DNA from: Paraburkholderia metrosideri
GTDB lineage: Bacteria > Pseudomonadota > Gammaproteobacteria > Burkholderiales > Burkholderiaceae
Assembly (NCBI RefSeq): GCF_904848625.1
Contig: NZ_CAJHCP010000010.1
Span: 186,001-250,000, forward strand
Direction: 5' to 3'
DNA: 64,000 bases
Within the stretch, counting starts at the first letter, position 1. Each line of letters starts with the position of its first letter. The position numbers and the translations under genes are program-made. Below are positions 34,915 through 43,984 of this stretch, one piece after another. The notes beneath the pieces are model-generated. The model was not told the DNA's origin. It saw only the letters and a list, made by a program, of their open reading frames with translations, and searched no databases.

Positions 34915-35823
34915 TCAGTTCGCAGCAAGCCTGACGAGCCGCACGCTATGCAACGCCGTCAGCGCGACCGCGATCCAGATTGGAATGTAGGTCGCCAATT
35001 GCGCTGCGCTCAGCGTTTCGCCGAGCAACGTGATCGAGACCATCACCAGCAGCACGGGCTCGACATAACCGAGAATGCCGAACAACGCGACCGGCAATAA
35101 GCGGCTCGCCTTCAGATACGAAGCCAGCGCAAGCGTGCTCAATGCACCAAGACCTGGCAACAGCAGGCACCACATGTCGATGCGGCCAGCGATCATGGAC
35201 AGCGAGCCGCCGCTGATCGCGAAGAAGATTGCCGGCGGCAGCAGCAGCGCCATTTCCACGGTGAACATCGCAAGCGAATCCTGATTGATCTTGCGACGGA
35301 GCATGAAATACGGCGGATAACCGAGTGCCACCAGCAAGGTCGGCCACGAAAACGCGCCGGTCGCCCACAATTCATGAGCGACGCCGAGTGCCGCGCAGAA
35401 CACGGCGAGCCACTGCAATCCATTGAGCCGCTCGCGATAGTAAAAGCGCCCTACCAGCACCATTGTCAGCGGCAACAGGAAATAGCCGAGCGAGACTTCG
35501 AGCATCCTGCCATGTAGCGGCGCCCACAAGAACACCCACAATTGCACGCCCAACAAAGCCGCGCTGACGATCATCGCCATGCCGAGTATCGGCCTGGTCA
35601 CCATCCGGTAAAGAAGCTGCCGGAGAATCGGCAGACGTTTGCGCAACGCTACGAGTAGAAGCGCACCGGGCACGGTCCAGATAACACGCCATGCGAAGAT
35701 ATCGAGGCCGCTCAGCGGTGCGAGCAAGGTGGCGTAAGCGGATAGCAATGCGAACATCGCGGACGCAGCCACAGACAACGCGATTCCGCGCTTTGGGTCA
35801 TACTGGTTCATGACACCGTCCAT
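34915..35823 (-). CDS. rarD: RarD-like EamA-family permease
   Basis: The 302-residue protein has about ten hydrophobic segments in two EamA halves and the RarD-type start KRGIALSVAASAMFALLSAYATLLAPLSGLDIFAWRVIW. EamA permeases are inner-membrane exporters of metabolites; RarD substrates are not settled. The frame has ATGs at 35823 and 35811, four codons apart, and neither has a strong ribosome site. It converges with the DUF962 gene. Confidence 0.85.
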   Translation of the reverse strand: MDGVMNQYDPKRGIALSVAASAMFALLSAYATLLAPLSGLDIFAWRVIWTVPGALLLVALRKRLPILRQLLYRMVTRPILGMAMIVSAALLGVQLWVFLWAPLHGRMLEVSLGYFLLPLTMVLVGRFYYRERLNGLQWLAVFCAALGVAHELWATGAFSWPTLLVALGYPPYFMLRRKINQDSLAMFTVEMALLLPPAIFFAISGGSLSMIAGRIDMWCLLLPGLGALSTLALASYLKASRLLPVALFGILGYVEPVLLVMVSITLLGETLSAAQLATYIPIWIAVALTALHSVRLVRLAAN

Positions 35824-36387
35824 GTCGCATCAATGTGGACGGGCAGCGTGCTGGCGTGAACTGTAAGGGCGAATATCTCGACGTTTTTTCGCAGCGCAGC
35901 ACGGGTTTGCGCGCCATTCGTTGTAGTCATTGGAAGTGAAGTCTCGCTGGAGTCTCGCGCGCTGTAGTAAGTATGCACTCGGGAATAATCGATGCATGCC
36001 GGCATTCTAGACGGCTTTCTCCGTCCAGGATTCCGGGCACGCCCTTCCACGAGTTGTAATTATTTCGTGCGCATCGCGGGTCGATGCACTAGAACATAAC
36101 TTCACGTGCGGAGACAAATTCACGTATTTTCAGCGGTCGTGCGATACAAGCCTGACTCAAAGGCGACTCAAGCGACTCAAGCGCGAATCTTGCTAACAAG
36201 TCTCACAACGCTGTTTTGCCGGAACGTTTGCAACAGCTGATTCAGCATTAACTAGCCGGGCCGGCAACGGTCAGTCCAACCGACTCGCCCGCTCTTCTTC
36301 CCATGGCATGCGGCAAACATGGTTTCGCTATGCATGCCACCGCCCGGCTCGCAATCCCGCTCATCGAATGTGACTACTGGAGCCAGC
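35824..36387. other. 564-base intergenic region with a short tandem repeat
   Basis: No gene is supported. It separates the divergent RarD-like and egtD genes and must hold both promoters. A small tandem repeat, GCGACTCAA twice followed by GCGCGAA, lies at about 36163-36187. Otherwise I see no clear element. Confidence 0.5.
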
Positions 36388-37368
36388 ATGACCCAGCCAG
36401 CCCTATCGCTCGACGCCTCACCGGACTTCCGCTACGCCTTCGCCGCCGACGTGCGCGCAGGCCTGAGTCACACGCCGCAAAAAGAACTGCCGTCGAAATA
36501 TCTGTACGATGAAGTCGGCTCCGCACTATTTGAAGTCATCACTGTTTTGCCCGAATACGGCGTGACGCGCGCCGAAGAAAGTCTGCTCGCGAAGCATGCG
36601 GTGGACATCGTCGAGCACCTTCCCCATGACGTGATCGTCGCGGAACTCGGCAGCGGGAGTGGCCGTAAAACGCGGCGCATTCTGGAAGCGCTGTGTAAAA
36701 AGCGTCCCACTTCTTACTGTCCGATTGAAATTTCGCGCAGTGCATTGCAGTTGTGCCGACGCGAACTGGGCGACATCGAAAGAATTTCGATTGTGGGTTA
36801 TGAGCGCGATTACCTCGCGGGTCTCGCTGAAGTGAGCAAGCAACGCGCGCCGGACGAACGGTTACTTGTACTGTTTCTCGGCAGCACCATCGGCAATTTC
36901 GGCCGGCTCGCGGCGACACGCTTTCTGCGCGATATCCGCAACATGCTGTCGCCCGGCGACGCATTGTTGCTCGGTACCGATCTGATCAAACCGACGCCGG
37001 TCCTCGTGGCCGCGTATGACGATTCGGTCGGCGTGACGGCGTCGTTCAATCTGAATCTGTTGGCGCGGATCAATCGTGAACTCGATGGCGATTTCCCGCT
37101 TGACGCATTCGAACATGTCGCGCGTTTCAACCCGGACGCGCGCAGCATCGAGATGCATTTACGTGCGAAGCGCGACATCACCGCCCACGTGCACGCAGCG
37201 CAATTGACGGTGTCGCTGAAGGAAGGCGAAACGATCTGGACCGAAAGCAGCCACAAATATCGCGCCGAAGAAATGGCGGCGATTGCAGACGATGCGGGCT
37301 TCGTGTGCAGCCATCAGTGGATTGAAAAGGAGTGGGGATTTGCGGAGAGTTTGCTGTTGGCGAAGTAG
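36388..37368 (+). CDS. egtD: L-histidine N-alpha-methyltransferase EgtD
   Basis: The 326-residue protein matches EgtD in length and plan: KELPSKYLYDEVGSALFEVITVLPEYGVTRAE at the N-terminus, SAM-binding VAELGSGSGRKTRRIL, LVLFLGSTIGNF, and C-terminal ETIWTESSHKYRAEEMAAIADDAGF. EgtD trimethylates histidine to hercynine, the first step of ergothioneine synthesis. GGAG lies 5 bases before the ATG at 36388; an upstream in-frame ATG adds 23 unrelated residues. No egtB partner lies beside it. A strong hairpin terminates it at 37404. Confidence 0.93.
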   Translation: MTQPALSLDASPDFRYAFAADVRAGLSHTPQKELPSKYLYDEVGSALFEVITVLPEYGVTRAEESLLAKHAVDIVEHLPHDVIVAELGSGSGRKTRRILEALCKKRPTSYCPIEISRSALQLCRRELGDIERISIVGYERDYLAGLAEVSKQRAPDERLLVLFLGSTIGNFGRLAATRFLRDIRNMLSPGDALLLGTDLIKPTPVLVAAYDDSVGVTASFNLNLLARINRELDGDFPLDAFEHVARFNPDARSIEMHLRAKRDITAHVHAAQLTVSLKEGETIWTESSHKYRAEEMAAIADDAGFVCSHQWIEKEWGFAESLLLAK

Positions 37369-37403
37369 GCGCCACGGTTTTACCTTCGCGCGCAGATGAA
37401 ACA

Positions 37404-37446
37404 AAAAAGGCGGCGCGCCATCGCAATGATGGCGCGCCGCCTTTTT
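37404..37446. terminator. Bidirectional intrinsic terminator
   Basis: An 18-base perfect inverted repeat, left arm 37404-37421, right arm 37429-37446, loop 7 bases. It is GC-rich at the core with A and T runs at the ends, so it can end both egtD (plus) and the acylphosphatase gene (minus). Confidence 0.93.
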
Positions 37447-37474
37447 ACGTTGCGCAGATTGACGTTCGTTTCGC

Positions 37475-37768
37475 TCAGTGCTGCTCGAAGCGCTCGTAGC
37501 GCTTTTCCGTCGCACGCTCCTCGCCGGCCACTTCCGTCACGCGCGCCGCCGGCGGCCCATGACGCAACCACGACAGCATCCGGTCAACCTGGTTGGCCGA
37601 CCCTTGCAACATCGCTTCGACGGAGCCGTCGTCGAGATTCGCCACCCATCCCTTGATACCGAGCGCGTGCGCCTGCCGCACGGTGGCGTGGCGAAAGCCG
37701 ACGCCCTGCACGGTGCCGCGCACTCGCACGTAATACGTTTCGATCCGCTGATCCAGATCCGGGGCCAT
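37475..37768 (-). CDS. acyP: Acylphosphatase
   Basis: The 97-residue protein has the acylphosphatase signature YYVRVRGTVQGVGFRHATVRQAHALGIKGWVANLDDGSVE, with the catalytic Arg in GVGFR and Asn in GWVANLDDG. The enzyme hydrolyses acyl phosphates in the cytoplasm. CAGGAGAGGA lies just before the ATG at 37768, which fixes the start; the frame stays open further upstream but without family sequence. Confidence 0.93.
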   Translation of the reverse strand: MAPDLDQRIETYYVRVRGTVQGVGFRHATVRQAHALGIKGWVANLDDGSVEAMLQGSANQVDRMLSWLRHGPPAARVTEVAGEERATEKRYERFEQH

Positions 37769-37953
37769 GCCGTCCTCTCCTGACAGTCTTTCAAGCCGGC
37801 ATTCTAGACGCGTCGCGGCGAGCCTGCTGGGCCGCGCTCGGGTTCGACCGCCTGCGCGGCTGGTCGCGTGACGCCCCTGACGCGACTGGCGCGACATATG
37901 GCGGGCTCGACACGTACAATCCGTCGACCGTCACGCAGGAAAATGGAAACAGA

Positions 37954-38964
37954 ATGACCGAACAGAATCGCGATCTCGTGCTCGTCACCGGGGCTTCCGG
38001 TTTCGTGGGCTCGTCGGTGGCGCGTATCGCGCAGCAGAAGGGTTTCAACGTGCGCGTGCTGGTGCGCGCGACCAGTCCCCGGCAAAACGTCGAGTCGCTG
38101 AATGCGGAGATCGTCGTGGGCGATATGCGCGACGAAGCGTCGATGCGTGATGCGCTGCGTGGCGTGCGCTATCTGCTGCACGTCGCTGCCGACTATCGGC
38201 TGTGGGCGCCGGACCCGAGCGAAATCGAACGCTCGAACCTGGAAGGCACCGAGGCGACCATGCGGGCGGCGCTCAAGGAAGGCGTGGAGCGCATCGTCTA
38301 CACGAGCAGCGTCGCGACGCTCAAGGTGACGAGTTCCGGCCAGTCCGCCGACGAAACCTCGCCGCTCAGGGCCGAGCAGGCAATTGGCGTCTACAAGCGC
38401 AGCAAGGTGCTCGCCGAACGCGCGGTCGAGCGGATGATCGCCGAAGACGGACTGCCGGCGGTGATCGTCAATCCGTCGACGCCGATCGGCCCGCGCGACG
38501 TGAAGCCCACGCCGACCGGACGGATCATCGTCGAAGCGGCGTTGGGCAAGATTCCCGCATTCGTCGATACGGGCCTGAACCTGGTCCACGTGGACGACGT
38601 TGCGGCTGGCCATTTTCTGGCGCTCGAGCGCGGCAAGATCGGCGAGCGCTACATTCTCGGCGGCGAAAACCTGCCGCTTCAGCAGATGCTCGCCGATATC
38701 GCCGCGTTGACGGGCCGCAAGGCGCCGACTTTAAGCTTGCCGCGCTGGCCGCTGTATCCGCTGGCGATGGGCGCCGAAGCAGTCGCGAAGATCACGAAAC
38801 GCGAACCGTTCGTCACCGTCGACGGTCTGAAAATGTCGAAGAATAAAATGTATTTCACGTCAGCGAAGGCGGAGCGCGAACTCGGTTATCGCGCGCGGCC
38901 TTATCGCGAAGGCTTGAGCGATGCGCTCGAATGGTTCAGACAAGCGGGTTATCTGAAGCCGTAA
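37954..38964 (+). CDS. hpnA: Hopanoid-associated sugar epimerase HpnA
   Basis: The 336-residue short-chain dehydrogenase-type protein has TGASGFVGSSVAR (NAD-binding Gly motif) and the catalytic YxxxK in YKRSK near residue 148, with the HpnA-typical AADYRLWAPDPSEIERSNLEGT. It is cytoplasmic and is thought to act on the sugar part of extended hopanoids; the exact reaction is not settled. It heads the hopanoid locus on the plus strand. Confidence 0.93.
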   Translation: MTEQNRDLVLVTGASGFVGSSVARIAQQKGFNVRVLVRATSPRQNVESLNAEIVVGDMRDEASMRDALRGVRYLLHVAADYRLWAPDPSEIERSNLEGTEATMRAALKEGVERIVYTSSVATLKVTSSGQSADETSPLRAEQAIGVYKRSKVLAERAVERMIAEDGLPAVIVNPSTPIGPRDVKPTPTGRIIVEAALGKIPAFVDTGLNLVHVDDVAAGHFLALERGKIGERYILGGENLPLQQMLADIAALTGRKAPTLSLPRWPLYPLAMGAEAVAKITKREPFVTVDGLKMSKNKMYFTSAKAERELGYRARPYREGLSDALEWFRQAGYLKP

Positions 38965-39109
38965 CGCCGTGAAGCGTGCATGACCACAGAACTCCGCAGG
39001 AAACAATCCCCAAAGCGGCCGTAAGCATTTTGTTACAAGTCCCGTGGTCGCGACGGGTCAAAGCCTACGCGCAGCAGGTAAAATCTTGGGTCTTACCAGA
39101 GAAACTCGC

Positions 39110-39682
39110 ATGAATCTTCACGAACAGCTCGGCGCGCTGGAAGTGGGCGTCGATCAGCTCATTCACGCTGTCGTGGCCCAGCAGGCCGAAAACACCCCTG
39201 AGACTTCAGCAGAGCCGGTTGCCCCCCAGGCCGCGGCGGAAAAGGTCGCGCCCGAATCGGCGGTGGAACTAGCCGCGGCTGAAAATGAGGCGGCAGAAGC
39301 AGCGTCGGTATCGGTGTCGGCAGAACAACAGCCCGCTGAAAAACCCGCCCCGCAATTGCAGCCCACGCTCAACATCGATCGTCCCGCGCAGAACGAGATC
39401 ACGATGACGATCGGCGACCAGACGGTCGCGCTGCGTCCAGAACAGATTGGCAAGCTGATTGAAGAATTGTCGAATGCGCGCGCATCGATGACGCCGGAGC
39501 CGCCGCCGGGCATTCCACCGGGCTGGCGTTTCGTCTCGACGAAAAACCCCGTCATGGCCGTGCAGAAGCAGTCGAACGGCGACCGCCTGTTGATCATGCG
39601 CCACACCGGCCACGGCTGGGTGCCGTTCACGTTTTCACCCGACGTGGTCATTCAGATGTACATGATGCTGACCCAGGCTTGA
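39110..39682 (+). CDS. Conserved hypothetical with Ala/Glu-rich linker
   Basis: The 190-residue protein has a short helical start (MNLHEQLGALEVGVDQLIHAVV), an Ala/Glu/Pro-rich linker (about residues 25-85) and a structured C-terminal part (EITMTIGDQTVALRPEQIGKLIEELSNARASM, then PPGWRFVSTKNPVMAVQKQ). I do not know the function. The start at 39110 gives a compact protein; 39044 is also in frame. It sits between hpnA and the terminator at 39687 and may be unrelated to hopanoids. Confidence 0.8.
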   Translation: MNLHEQLGALEVGVDQLIHAVVAQQAENTPETSAEPVAPQAAAEKVAPESAVELAAAENEAAEAASVSVSAEQQPAEKPAPQLQPTLNIDRPAQNEITMTIGDQTVALRPEQIGKLIEELSNARASMTPEPPPGIPPGWRFVSTKNPVMAVQKQSNGDRLLIMRHTGHGWVPFTFSPDVVIQMYMMLTQA

Positions 39683-39686
39683 TGAA

Positions 39687-39713
39687 AAAAACGGCGCCTC
39701 GGCGCCGTTTTTC
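39687..39713. terminator. Bidirectional intrinsic terminator
   Basis: ACGGCGC pairs with GCGCCGT around a CTCG loop (39691-39708), flanked by an A-run before and a T-run after. It lies between the stop of the plus-strand hypothetical gene (39682) and the stop of hpnB (39739, minus). Confidence 0.9.
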
Positions 39714-39738
39714 ATTACATCGCTCCGATCGCGCCGCG

Positions 39739-40911
39739 TCAGCGTTCCTGCACGGGCGCCTGAACCCGTGCCTTCCACTGACCACCTTTACCGCGCCAGT
39801 AACGCACCGCCGACGCAAACGTCGCGCCGACATAGAACAGCGCGATCAACGGCAGAAACGGCGCCCACAAAGGCGAGCGGCGGTAATAACTGAGCATCGG
39901 CGCGTACGCGCAACACATGGCGGCCCACGCGAGCCACGCCGGCCAGCCCAATGGCCCCAACACCAGAGCAGCGACGGGTGGCATCAGATAAATGATCGTC
40001 ATGCCGGCCAGCGTTCCGGCGAGCAGCAGCGGTGAGTAGTGCAGCTGCGTGAAGGCCGTGCGCGCGATCATGTTCCAGATATCGCGCCAGCTATCGTAAG
40101 GACGCAGCGACACGCTGCGCGCCGCCACATCCAGCCGGATCGGATGACGCCCGGTGCCACGATGCTTGATTCGCGCGGCGAGGCTGCAATCGTCGATCAA
40201 TTCGGCGCGGATCGACTCGATGCCGCCCGCTTCCTCCAGCGCGCTGCGGCGCACCAGCATGCAACCGCCGGCCGCCGCCGCCGTGCGATTGCGCGGATTG
40301 TTGACCCACGCGAACGGGTACAGCTTCGCGAAGAAGAACACAAATGCCGGAATCAGCGCCTTTTCCCAGAACGAATCGCAGCGCAGACGGACCATCAACG
40401 ACACGAGATCGCGCTTTTCCGCATCCGCGCGCGCGACGAGTTGCACCAGTGCCTCGGCGGGATGGCCGATGTCGGCGTCGGTCAGCAAAAGGTAATCGGC
40501 GGACAAACCGTGCGTGCGGACCGCCTCGATACCCTGCGATTGCGCCCACACCTTGCCGGACCACCCGGGCGGCAGCGGCTTCGCGCTCAGCACCGTCAGA
40601 CGATCCGGGCATTGCAGCTGCAAGGCGGCCGCACGGGCGGCGTCGGCGGTACCGTCGGTGCTGTGGTCATCGACGACGATGACGTGAAAATCGCCCCGGT
40701 AATCCTGCTGCAGCAACGTAGTGACGGCTTCAGCGATCACGTCGACTTCGTTGCGCGCCGGTACCACAGCGACCACCGCCGGCCACGTGACGCGCGGCGC
40801 GACCGTGAGCGGCGCAGCGGGACGCGAACGCCAGAAACCGCCGCGCGCGAACAGCAGCACGCCCCAGATCAGCAGGGAGACACACGAAAGAACAAACAGA
40901 ACCACCGCCAT
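39739..40911 (-). CDS. hpnB: Hopanoid biosynthesis glycosyltransferase HpnB
   Basis: The 390-residue protein has an N-terminal membrane helix, a GT-A glycosyltransferase domain (PARNEVDVIAEAVTTLLQQDY, VVDDHSTDGTAD, DADIGHP, ELIDDCSLAARIKHRG) and three C-terminal helices. This is the HpnB layout. It is thought to modify hopanoid side chains at the inner membrane. Its start codon overlaps the stop of hpnC by one base (TAATG at 40909-40913). Confidence 0.93.
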   Translation of the reverse strand: MAVVLFVLSCVSLLIWGVLLFARGGFWRSRPAAPLTVAPRVTWPAVVAVVPARNEVDVIAEAVTTLLQQDYRGDFHVIVVDDHSTDGTADAARAAALQLQCPDRLTVLSAKPLPPGWSGKVWAQSQGIEAVRTHGLSADYLLLTDADIGHPAEALVQLVARADAEKRDLVSLMVRLRCDSFWEKALIPAFVFFFAKLYPFAWVNNPRNRTAAAAGGCMLVRRSALEEAGGIESIRAELIDDCSLAARIKHRGTGRHPIRLDVAARSVSLRPYDSWRDIWNMIARTAFTQLHYSPLLLAGTLAGMTIIYLMPPVAALVLGPLGWPAWLAWAAMCCAYAPMLSYYRRSPLWAPFLPLIALFYVGATFASAVRYWRGKGGQWKARVQAPVQER

Positions 40912-41777
40912 TAAACATTACCCTCAATTGAACGCACTTCTACGCCGACGCGGCGCGACAGCCACATCACCAGCGTGCGTGCAGCGACGACGCACCAGTC
41001 AAACGTGTTGAGGACCGGCCGCGCGCGAAACACGTCATAGTCCGCTTTCTCGATCCGTTCGAGAAAGCGCAAGCCGCCATGCACGGCGCCACAAAGCTCG
41101 ATACCCAAGCGCCCCGGAATGCGCAACGCGAGCGGCGCACCCCGCACCAGCGTCTCGCGGACAAACGCGACCTCGTATTCCATCAGCGCGCGCCACTTGT
41201 CGTCGGAGATGCCCTTGGCAATATGCGCCTCGGTTACGCCGAAGCGTTGCAGATCCGCTTGCGGCAGATACACGCGACCTTTTTTCCAGTCGGCGGCAAC
41301 CTCCAGCCAGAAGCTGATCAACTGCGATGCCGTGCAGATCGCATCGGCGTCGGCGAGATTCGCCGGCGTGGCCGCGCCGACCAGATGCAGCATCAGATGC
41401 CCGAGCGGGTTCGCAGAATGGCGGCAATAGTCGAGCAGCGCCGCGCGGTCGGCGTAACGGCCGGTATCGATATCCTGCTCACACGCGCGCAGCAAGTCGT
41501 AAAGCGGCGCGAGCGGCAGCTTGTACTGAGCCACGACCCCAGCCAGCTTGCCGAACAGCAACGGATGAACCGGTGCCGCGCGCCTCTCGGCCACGGCGTC
41601 CAGGCCCGCCTGAAAGTCGGCCAGACGCGCATGACGCTCGGCCGCACTCCAGTCGCCTTCATCGGCGATATCAGCCGCGGTGCGAACAACCTGATAGATA
41701 ATGCCGATGGGCGCGCGCAGCGCCTTGGGCAGCAACACGCTCGCGACCGGAAAATTTTCGTACTGATCGACGTCCAT
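40911..41777 (-). CDS. hpnC: Squalene synthesis protein HpnC
   Basis: The 288-residue squalene/phytoene synthase-like protein starts MDVDQYENFPVASVLLPKALR, the HpnC hallmark, and has TAADIADEGD and LLDYCRHSANPLGHLMLHL. HpnC converts presqualene diphosphate, made by HpnD, to hydroxysqualene. The ATG at 41777 is chosen because it gives the family N-terminus; the frame opens upstream to 41954 without family likeness. It is transcribed with hpnB and is divergent from ispH. Confidence 0.92.
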   Translation of the reverse strand: MDVDQYENFPVASVLLPKALRAPIGIIYQVVRTAADIADEGDWSAAERHARLADFQAGLDAVAERRAAPVHPLLFGKLAGVVAQYKLPLAPLYDLLRACEQDIDTGRYADRAALLDYCRHSANPLGHLMLHLVGAATPANLADADAICTASQLISFWLEVAADWKKGRVYLPQADLQRFGVTEAHIAKGISDDKWRALMEYEVAFVRETLVRGAPLALRIPGRLGIELCGAVHGGLRFLERIEKADYDVFRARPVLNTFDWCVVAARTLVMWLSRRVGVEVRSIEGNV

Positions 41778-42110
41778 CCAGCGAGCCTCGAAACCTTTTT
41801 GTAATGCAAGCGCGAATATGCGCCGCAGGACTGCGTAGTTTAAGGGTTCCGTTAAAGCGGTGCAGCGTGCAATCAATACCGTACGCGCGCTCGACCTTGC
41901 GCGCAGACGCAAGCCCAGATTGCGGCAGGCGCCCACCACAGCGCACATGCCCAAAAAGCAAAGCTCGCCTGATAGCGTTAGAATGCGCGTTTTGGTTTTG
42001 CTGTACCGGCCTCGCCGGGCCTCAAGACGTTAACTAATCAGATGGTCGCGGCGATAAAGTCAGTTTTACCGACTTCCTCGAAACCCGCGTCAGTCGGAGT
42101 TCGCCAACTT

Positions 42111-43055
42111 ATGCGAGTCATCCTTGCTCAACCCCGCGGCTTTTGTGCGGGTGTTGTTCGTGCAATCGAAATCGTCGATCGCGCGTTACAGCAACACGGC
42201 GCCCCCGTGTATGTCCGTCACGAGATTGTTCACAATCGCCACGTGGTGGATAACCTGCGCCAGAAAGGCGCGCGCTTCGTCGAAGAACTCGATGAAGTGC
42301 CTCAGGGCGCAGTGGCCATTTTCAGTGCGCACGGTGTCGCTCAAACTGTCGAACGCGACGCGGAAGCGCGCGGTCTCGACGTGCTCGACGCAACCTGTCC
42401 GCTCGTCACCAAAGTGCACGTGCAAGGGCGTCAATACGTCGGCGCCGGCCGCACGCTGATTCTGATCGGCCACGCCGGTCACCCGGAAGTCGAAGGCACG
42501 ATCGGCCAGATTCCCGGCAAGGTGTTGCTGGTGCAAAGCGAAGCAGAAGTCGCCCATCTCGACCTGCCGCTCGACACGCCACTCGCTTATGTCACGCAGA
42601 CCACGCTGTCGGTCGACGATACGCGCGGCATCATCGACGCGTTGTTGCGCCGGTTTACCAACATCGTCGGTCCCGATACCCGCGACATCTGTTACGCCAC
42701 GCAAAATCGCCAGGCGGCGGTGCGCGAACTGAGCAAGCAGGTCGAAGTCCTGCTGGTGGTAGGCGCAACCAATAGCTCGAATTCGAACCGGCTGCGCGAG
42801 ATCGGCAGCGAAAGCGGCGTGGCGAGCTACCTCGTCGCCGATGGTTCGGAAGTGAAGGCCGAGTGGTTTGCGAATGTGCAAACCGTTGGCGTCACGGCGG
42901 GTGCCTCGGCACCCGAAGAGATGGTGAAGAACGTGATCGATGCACTGAGCGCATTGGGTCCCGTCGACGTCACGACCATGGACGGCCGCGAAGAAAAAGT
43001 CGAGTTCAAGTTGCCGTCGAAGCTGTTGCAGCCGCTCGCGGCACGCGAAGTTTAA
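42111..43055 (+). CDS. ispH: 4-hydroxy-3-methylbut-2-enyl diphosphate reductase IspH
   Basis: The 314-residue protein carries the three Fe-S cysteines in RGFCAGV, DATCPLVTK and DICYATQNRQ, plus the catalytic Glu in HPEVEGT. IspH makes isopentenyl and dimethylallyl diphosphate, the last step of the MEP pathway. The start at 42111 gives the usual length (316 in E. coli); an in-frame ATG at 42042 would add 23 residues. It lies inside the hopanoid locus, which suggests coupled isoprenoid supply. A strong terminator follows. Confidence 0.97.
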   Translation: MRVILAQPRGFCAGVVRAIEIVDRALQQHGAPVYVRHEIVHNRHVVDNLRQKGARFVEELDEVPQGAVAIFSAHGVAQTVERDAEARGLDVLDATCPLVTKVHVQGRQYVGAGRTLILIGHAGHPEVEGTIGQIPGKVLLVQSEAEVAHLDLPLDTPLAYVTQTTLSVDDTRGIIDALLRRFTNIVGPDTRDICYATQNRQAAVRELSKQVEVLLVVGATNSSNSNRLREIGSESGVASYLVADGSEVKAEWFANVQTVGVTAGASAPEEMVKNVIDALSALGPVDVTTMDGREEKVEFKLPSKLLQPLAAREV

Positions 43056-43094
43056 GCCAGCATTTTCGCGTCGCCTTAGGTTCAGCGGAGCATA

Positions 43095-43132
43095 AAAAAG
43101 CGTGGTGTGCTTTCCAGCACACCACGCTTTTT
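43095..43132. terminator. Bidirectional intrinsic terminator
   Basis: A 17-base perfect stem, left arm 43095-43111, right arm 43116-43132, with a TTCC loop, A-run at the left end and T-run at the right. It lies between ispH (plus) and hpnM (minus). Confidence 0.93.
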
Positions 43133-43164
43133 CTTTTGCGGCCGCCCCGCAGAAGGCCGGGGCT

Positions 43165-43770
43165 TTACCCTGCGCCGCGCGCGTTATGGGCGGTCAGGAA
43201 CTTGATCAATCCGTCGATCCCGCCTTTCGAAATCTGATCGGCGAATTGCGTCTGGTACACCTGGATCAGCCACGCGCCCATCATGTTGATGTCATAAATC
43301 TTCCAGCCGGACGGACCTTTGGTCAGCCGGTAGTCGATTGCGTCGTCGCCGCCATTGCTGATCACATGCGATTGCACGACGATGTCGGTGGCGCCGGCCG
43401 GTACGCTCACGGGCGCGAACTTGAACTTCACGTCCTGATCGCGCAATTGCGACAGCGAAGCGGCATAGGTTCGCACGAGGAGCAGCGTAAACTGCTCATA
43501 AAGTTGCTTCTGCTGCTCAGGGGTCGCGGTCGACCACGCCTTGCCGATCGCGATCCGCGTGGTGCGCTGAAAGTCGGTTGCCGGAACGAAGCGCGTCTGG
43601 ACCAGTTCGGTAATCTTCGCCATGTCGCCGCCCCGCGCCTGCGGATCGGCCTTCATTGCGGCGACCGTGCCTTCGACGGCATTTTTTACAACCGCGTCGG
43701 GCGCGCTTTGCGCGTAAGCCGCCGTGGACACCACGGCCGCAGCCAGAAAAGCAGACAGATAACGTTTCAT
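43165..43770 (-). CDS. hpnM: HpnM, MlaC/Ttg2D-family periplasmic protein
   Basis: The 201-residue protein has a signal peptide (MKRYLSAFLAAAVVSTAAYA) and the MlaC/toluene-tolerance fold blocks RFVPATDFQRTTRIAIGKAWSTATPEQQKQLYEQFTLLLVRTYAASL and GWKIYDINMMGAWLI. MlaC proteins shuttle lipid through the periplasm. HpnM occurs with hopanoid genes and RND transporter HpnN, so it is thought to carry hopanoids or lipids. It is divergent from hpnN; 214 bases between them hold the promoters. Confidence 0.92.
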   Translation of the reverse strand: MKRYLSAFLAAAVVSTAAYAQSAPDAVVKNAVEGTVAAMKADPQARGGDMAKITELVQTRFVPATDFQRTTRIAIGKAWSTATPEQQKQLYEQFTLLLVRTYAASLSQLRDQDVKFKFAPVSVPAGATDIVVQSHVISNGGDDAIDYRLTKGPSGWKIYDINMMGAWLIQVYQTQFADQISKGGIDGLIKFLTAHNARGAG

Positions 43771-43984
43771 ACGTTCGCCAGGAGCTGAAAGAAGTAAGCA
43801 CCAGTGAGCTAATAAAGCCCATGGTGAAAGCTGGATAGACCAGTATACCGATAATGCGTTCCCGCCCTGGTTAGCCTCGCCAGGCGTCGCACTTGCTACC
43901 GAAGTCGGGTTGCAGCGCTCCGCCTCTGTATACTTGTGCACTTTCGTCTAAAACTACACTCGTGATAAGGCTACGTCCGCCTAC

